From Cyanoderma ruficeps (lineage: Eukaryota > Chordata > Aves > Passeriformes > Timaliidae): a DNA stretch of 64,000 nucleotides. The DNA lies in contig VZDJ01000594.1 of assembly GCA_008694505.1 (NCBI GenBank), positions 9,769,035 to 9,833,034 of the forward strand, given 5' to 3'. Position numbers and translations under genes: made by a program. Shown here piece by piece: positions 59,061 to 64,000 of the stretch. How positions within the stretch are numbered: position 1 is the first letter of the stretch; each line of letters begins with the position of its first letter. The notes beneath the pieces are model-generated. The model searched no databases. It worked only from the letters and a program-made list of their open reading frames with translations, and was not told the origin of the DNA.

Positions 59061-60591
59061 CTAGGAAAGAAAACCAGGCAAGAAACGGCACTGAGGTTTG
59101 GGATGACGGACAGATTTCCTCATTAAAAATTAACTTTTAAAATCAATCAAGGTTGAGCTTCAGGAGTGGCACGGGGCAGCAGGGTTGGCCTGGGGTTCAT
59201 ATGAAAACCAGCCCATGTGGGTTTGTGCAAGGCAAAGGGATGGGAGAGAGGGGAGAAGAATCAAGGGCAGCCCCAGCTTCTGCAGGCTTAGTGGTGAGCT
59301 TGGCCTTGCCACTGCTGCTCTGCTTCAGAGCAATCCAGTCCACAGCATAGCCATCAAAGCCTTATACAACCCCCATCCAAGCCACAGTTTTATTTCTCAA
59401 TGTGACAAAATAATTTGTATAGAAAATGAATTCTTGGGGGAAACAGGGGGCTCTGGTTATATGTGAGGGCTCTGGCATGCTGTGTCCATGAAAGACTGTG
59501 TGTGTAACTTGCTAAACTCTTAAAAAATAAGAACAACTTCAGGAGAAAAAACATCCCATTGTATGTGTATAAAATTGGAACATTAACATTTTAAATACTC
59601 TTGCTCATTGCTCAAGATTGGTCTCGCAAATTATTAAACAGAGGCAGAACTCCTTCCAGCCATGTTATTTTGGTAGCCAGTTTGCAAGGAGAAAACAAAA
59701 CCAATCAATCAAATAACCTGCAATAACAAACATAATTTGCAGTGCAGCAGCCATGAGAAACCCTAAAACAATAAACCAGTCTTAGAAGTTCAGTATGATA
59801 CAACAACAATTTGAAAAGGGTGTGACATACGGTGAAGTAAGTCTTTTGGGACAGAAGCAACTGCAATTTAGACTTGGAAGGAATGTTAAGTGGAAAAGAA
59901 GAATCATTAACCATGTCCCAGGCATATTCACTAACCCAGTGCACGTGGAAGGCTTGTGCACATATAAGTGCTTGTGTGCTCACAGATATTTGTAAGGATG
60001 TATTTAAGGTGTGGGATCTCATTCCTAGTTTTCAAAATCTGGCCCCTGGTTTTGCAAGATTTAGTAGTAAAAATCAACAGCAGGGACACATTGAGAGAAA
60101 GCCTACTGAAAAAGAAGGAACAGCAAGTAAAATGTGAGGAGGTCCCACACAGGATGCACTTACATGTTGAAGATTAAGACCATCATCACAGTTCACATGA
60201 GTAGAAAAAAGGAAGGAGTGATTGGTGACGGTCCCAACAAGAAGCTTGGTTCACAAGTGCTTATTTTGCAAAACACTACAGCAACTGATTTTCCTCTATT
60301 CCATAGGACATAGCACGTTCAAGGAGATTTCCTGCCTGGGATGACCTTGCATATTGTGTTCAATACTGGTTTGGTTTCTGCATGGGTAGGTGCAAGGAAG
60401 GGAGATGGGTGCAAAATTTGTCTGTGACTAATTCAGAAACACTTGCCAGGAAAAAGAAAAAGCAATGTCAAGGGACAGTGTGAGTAAAAAAGAATTATTA
60501 AAACTCCCACAGCCACCATGAAGGGAAGCCTGTATCCCCCAGAAAATGTGCCTCCATTTCCACATGTGCCATACAGGATGGCTGTCCCTAC
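59061..60591 (-). other. GLI2 intron between the two pre-finger linker exons
   Basis: 1,531 bp, GTAGGG donor and CCTAG acceptor. An AT-rich stretch is present at 59520-59660. No gene or repeat was recognised. Confidence 0.85.
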
Positions 60592-60805
60592 CTGGCTGGA
60601 GTCGGAGATGCAGTTGCTGTTGCTGCTGCTCTGTGCTGGTGATGGATTGACAGAGATGACTGCCATGTGCTGCCGTGGGGGGAAGGTTGGGGATGGCTGG
60701 ATCAGGGGAGGAGTGTGTCCAAAGGCTGAGCTCAGGCCTCTTTGCTGGGTCAGGATCTGCTGGTATGTCACGGGGTTAAGCGGGTGAGGGAAGCTGAATG
60801 CCGGA
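60592..60805 (-). CDS. GLI2: GLI2 coding exon: proline/serine-rich linker after the SUFU site
   Basis: The acceptor is TTGCTGCAG|T (the T completes a Ser codon); the donor is CAG|GTAGGG after 60592. The exon is 214 nt: one base plus 71 codons (window residues 68-139). It encodes a conserved start, SPAFSFPHPLNPVTYQQIL, then SAFGHTPPLIQPSPTF, both hallmarks of GLI2/GLI3. A Ser/Asn-rich tail follows and ends DSSQ. The AFGHTPPLIQPSPTF block has Q where GLI3 has H, which favours GLI2. No catalytic function is expected; the region links the SUFU-binding site to the zinc fingers. The exon ends in phase 0. Confidence 0.96.
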
Positions 60806-62916
60806 CTGCAGCAACCACAGAAACAGAAATGATGAGTTATTTTCAACAATACTTATCATATTAACCAGTCTCTGACTCAAGTTTGGCATCTTGGAGACTG
60901 CAGGAGCCAGGCTGCAATGCCCAGAGAGATGCCTTCAATGCCAGGATAAGCCTGACTGCCTGCTTTACCACAAAGTCAAGATTTGACTTGCACATGCTTT
61001 AGCAAACTTGTGAATAATTTTGACCCAAGCATTTGATTGACTGTGATTTCTTTGCTTCCTTTGTGAAAGAAAAAAAACAACAAAAAACCCAACAAAAGCC
61101 CTTGGGAGTGCAGAAGAGGATGGGACTTGGGCACATCTGGCTTTGCAGCCCCTAGGGCTCCTGGGTTTTCCCAAGCAGACCTCTTTTGCAAACTTGCAGC
61201 TTTGGGGTTATGCTAACCTGGATATGAAAAATAAGTGTCACCTGGCTCACCTGGCACAGATTACAGCAGGGATGAAAAAGTATCCACTTAACATAGTCCA
61301 AAAGCATGCAATTTACTCTGCACTCAGGTGAGGGGAGTGCTGGCCCAGGGGACTGCTGAAGCGTGTCACCCTTCCTATGTAGGTCACTGGTTCATCTCCA
61401 ATCTAGGTCAGCAGTGACCAGGAACACTGCTCGCCCCTGCCTGCTTGGGCAGTAACTGGGGCAACAGGTCCAAGACAAGGCACAGCAGTGGAGAGCAGTG
61501 AAAACAAAGCTCTGCTATTGGAAAAAAGGGGTTCACTCCCAGGGGCAAGTCTGCTCGGCAGAAGAGAGAAGCACAGGAGATGTTCTGTGGTAACTCTAGA
61601 CGTGTGATGCACAAACCATAGATACTCAGCCCAAAAATAGATTATTTGCCACCTTCAAGAAGTGGTTGCCCTGAACCTTTACCCTCATGGTATTTTCTTG
61701 CACACCACTAAAACCGGCCAAGGTGTGAGTGCTCAGAGAAGAGGGTCATAATTAGAAACATGCCTAATGACCAATTTTGCTTTTGGAGAGAGTATTTAAT
61801 TCCTGCCTCTAAGATGCTGTTAAAATAATAACAAAGAAGTCTTTTCATGCCAAATTTCTGGCAGTTAAGCTGCTATATATGTTACCCATTTTACAAATCC
61901 TGACATTTAGGATATATTTTTAGAACAGTGAGAAGGGTTTCAAATTCTTTATTATTAGTTGATTATTCCCTTGGAGGCTGAAAGTTGACCATTAGGTCAG
62001 TCCCTGGACTCCACTGATTTGTTAAAAGCACCAGCTATTACTCTAATATCTGAATCTAAGTTGACATGCTCCAGGTATTGAGCAGCCAATGACAACAGAT
62101 AAAAAGACTAGAAAAACTAAGACTACCAGGTAAGAATTCGTACTTTGTTTATGTCAACCTTATGTTTGATTTTACAGTCAATTTCTAAATTATGCTGCTG
62201 GATAAAGTAACTTACCTAATTAATGCTATACTTGCTAATAATAACATCTCTATTTGCCCCCACAAATTTTCAGCATGCATAATCTTTGTAACCCTTTGCT
62301 TTGCAACATCAGTGTTAATTAGCTCAAACATTTTTAACGGTTAAGTAATAAAAAGAATAATAACATTGTGAAACTTGGGTGAAGTAATCACAGTAGGGAC
62401 TGACAACCGTCAGCTGCCTAATGTAAGTGCTTTTTAATTAAGATTTGAACAAAACTTTACTCAAGGGTTTAGATTTGGTTTAAGTACATTTAGAATTAGG
62501 CTCTTGTATCCACCCAGGCAACATTTTTTCTAAGAATGTGGGCCAATAATTTGGAGAGTACTTTGGGGCAATCTCTTAAATCAGAGTGTTTCTTAATCAG
62601 TCAAGCTGCTCACAATGAACATTTTTTAAGATGAATTTATTATCTGTTTCTGCTTGCAGGGAGGCATGATCATACTGTAATTGCTGGAAATGTGGTATCC
62701 AATAACCCCAATCCAGCCAAAAAAACCCCACCCCAAATACCACAAAATACCCTTCCACATGCAAAACCAGACAGGGGCTTTGATTTACTATGCTACACTG
62801 CCCTGATGCACAAAAGCAGAGGCTGTGAGGAAGAGGAGCTCTCCCTTGCTGCAGGTTCAGCCCTTCTTTTGTGCAGATGGTTCCTCAGCTGAAGGGAGCT
62901 GATCCCAGAGCTTTAC
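60806..62916 (-). other. GLI2 intron after the SUFU-motif exon
   Basis: 2,111 bp, GTAAAG donor and CTGCAG acceptor. About half of it (61740-62500) is an AT-rich, repeat-free block that looks like a conserved non-coding element. Confidence 0.85.
61740..62500. promoter_or_regulatory. Candidate intronic conserved non-coding element of GLI2
   Basis: About 760 bp, AT-rich and repeat-free. It contains ATAATTAGAAAC, TTATTATTAGTTGATTATTCC, ACCTAATTAATGC, GTTAATTAGCTC and TTTTTAATTAAG. TAATTA-type sites occur several times. Confidence 0.42.
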
Positions 62917-63118
62917 CTGATCGTCCCGGCAGATAAATGGCCATAGGAGCCACTTGCTGCTGAACTGCTTCTGGAGTTGTTGATATATGCCACAAGAGAG
63001 TTTGGGGAGGTCCTGATCATTGTCTGGAGATCAATGCTGGCATCAGAGAGCGGAGAGATAGACAGGGCTCGTTTCCGGCTTAATCTTGGAGTCACCCGTG
63101 GGCTCGAAAACCGGGACA
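62917..63118 (-). CDS. GLI2: GLI2 coding exon (first in window): SUFU-binding region
   Basis: The acceptor is a pyrimidine tract ending CTGCAG just above 63118; the donor is CAG|GTAAAG after 62917. The exon is 202 nt. It opens with two bases of a split codon (Val if the previous exon ends in G) and ends with AG, the first two bases of a Ser codon completed by the next exon. It encodes window residues 1-67, beginning [19 protein letters not shown] and ending [16 protein letters not shown] (residues 58-62) is the established SUFU-binding motif of GLI proteins. The basic [12 protein letters not shown] stretch is nearly invariant across GLI1-3. The preceding exon is outside the window, so the start codon cannot be placed. 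Confidence 0.96.
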
Positions 63119-64000
63119 CTGCAGGAAAGAGAGACTTTGTCAGACGAGACCAGTGGGCTGCTCCCTTCCTGCAGGCGGGCTGGAAGTGCTGAGAACTGCA
63201 CTCATGACTGCTGTGGGATGTTCAGGACCCTGGAGCAGCACAGGGACCAACCGCCCTTTGATGGGAGGTTTCCTCTCTTCTGGGTGCTGAATGACAGGGG
63301 TCAGGCAGCGCCATGACCACCCGCTTGCTTTGCTGTCCTCAGGGGACACAGAATCCTGTCCATCACCCCCCTCCACAGGCACTAAATTAACCTAAAAGGG
63401 AGAAGGCCCTGCAAGGTTTCCATAAGCGCAGCCATGCCCGTTGACTCGGTGTCAGGAGCAGCGGGCCAGGGGAGCTGCACATCCACGGTGGGGCGACCAT
63501 TGCAAATGGTGAGTGTGCGCCTGAGTGCGGGGGAACGGAAACCAAACGAGCATGAGCACAGTGCTGACCATCCAATTAATGAAGGAGGCGAGGCTTCAGA
63601 AACCCTGAAAGTAAATTAAGATTTTTAAGAAAACCAATTTGGCAGCTCAGGCACAAAGTTCAAGCTCTCCCTCTCCGAGGGGACCTGCCAGTGCCTGGAC
63701 CCTATTAGCAATTGTCAATCATTCAGGCATGAAGTAATTTCCAACCCTGCCAGGCCCATTTATGGATCTGCAATACATGACGGGTTACTACTGTAAAAGT
63801 TTGGCATCCCTCAGTGTTTCGGCACTGCTAACTGGAACGACTGACTTCACCCAAAGGAAACTCTGCCCAGGCCTGACCCACCTGCAGATCTCTGGGTGGC
63901 ATGGACAGGAGCTGCAGATGGGCCATATCACAACTTTCCTCAGTACCAGGGTACCAGATCCAAACCCTGCCTTGAATGACTCATCCCTCCAAAGCAAGCA
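63119..64000 (-). other. GLI2 intron, partial (acceptor side only)
   Basis: The acceptor CTTTCCTGCAG precedes the 63118 exon. The upstream exon is not found before the window edge; frames on the minus strand show no GLI2-like peptide. It includes a PBX/MEIS-like site block near 63713. Confidence 0.8.
63690..63800. promoter_or_regulatory. Candidate intronic element with a PBX/MEIS-like site
   Basis: The minus strand reads TGATTGACA at 63713-63721, nine of ten bases of the PBX-MEIS site TGATTGACAG. It is followed by GAAGTAATTTCC and a CCATTTATGG palindrome-like word. Confidence 0.35.

Noticed and set aside
63315..63323. GACCACCCG, one mismatch from the GLI-binding site GACCACCCA
   Set aside because: One-mismatch GLI sites are expected every few kilobases on either strand; a similar one is at 51596-51604. 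No clustering was seen.

Overview
This is a vertebrate nuclear genome window, most likely from a bird. The evidence is several degraded CR1 LINE tails (three of about 230-250 bp, some ending in the ATTCTATG-type 3' repeat), very low overall repeat density, and compact introns of 1.0-4.4 kb. Crocodilians and turtles also carry CR1, so 'bird' is an inference from compactness.

The window holds one convincing protein-coding gene: the 3' two-thirds of GLI2, a Hedgehog-pathway zinc-finger transcription factor, on the minus strand. Nine coding exons can be placed to the base (63118-62917, 60805-60592, 59060-58947, 55519-55388, 51808-51659, 48025-47861, 43428-43147, 40084-39748, 38704-36348). All have GT-AG junctions and compatible phases. 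Joined, they encode 1,317 residues counting the split first codon: the SUFU-binding motif, five C2H2 zinc fingers, six PKA-type RRxS sites, a Q/N/M-rich stretch, and the C-terminal transactivation motif, ending at a TAA stop (36350-36348). The 5' exons lie beyond base 64000. GLI2 is preferred to GLI3 because the C-terminus ends FLNMMS, the linker after finger 5 is GLI2-like, and the residues around KNNMPVQWNEVSSGTVD match GLI2.

The proposed 3' UTR runs from 36347 to about 33560. It ends at an ATTAAA hexamer with a GU-rich downstream element, and carries three Pumilio-type UGUAUAUA elements and an AU-rich nonamer. The 33.5 kb beyond it (1-33560) is gene-poor 3' flank. No ORF there looks like a known protein. 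It contains CR1 fragments, two or three CpG-richer patches (one with a perfect TGACGTCA), and several AT-rich, repeat-free blocks dense in TAAT, forkhead, octamer or PBX-type words. Those blocks look like the conserved non-coding elements usual around developmental regulators; similar blocks lie in the introns near 47.1-47.8, 58.3-58.5, 61.7-62.5 and 63.7 kb. These enhancer calls rest on composition and motifs only.

I found no operon, CRISPR array, tRNA/rRNA gene, intact mobile element or novel multi-gene system. The most useful leads are the 3' UTR Pumilio cluster, the Q/N-rich insertion-like tract in the activator half of GLI2, and the candidate regulatory elements.
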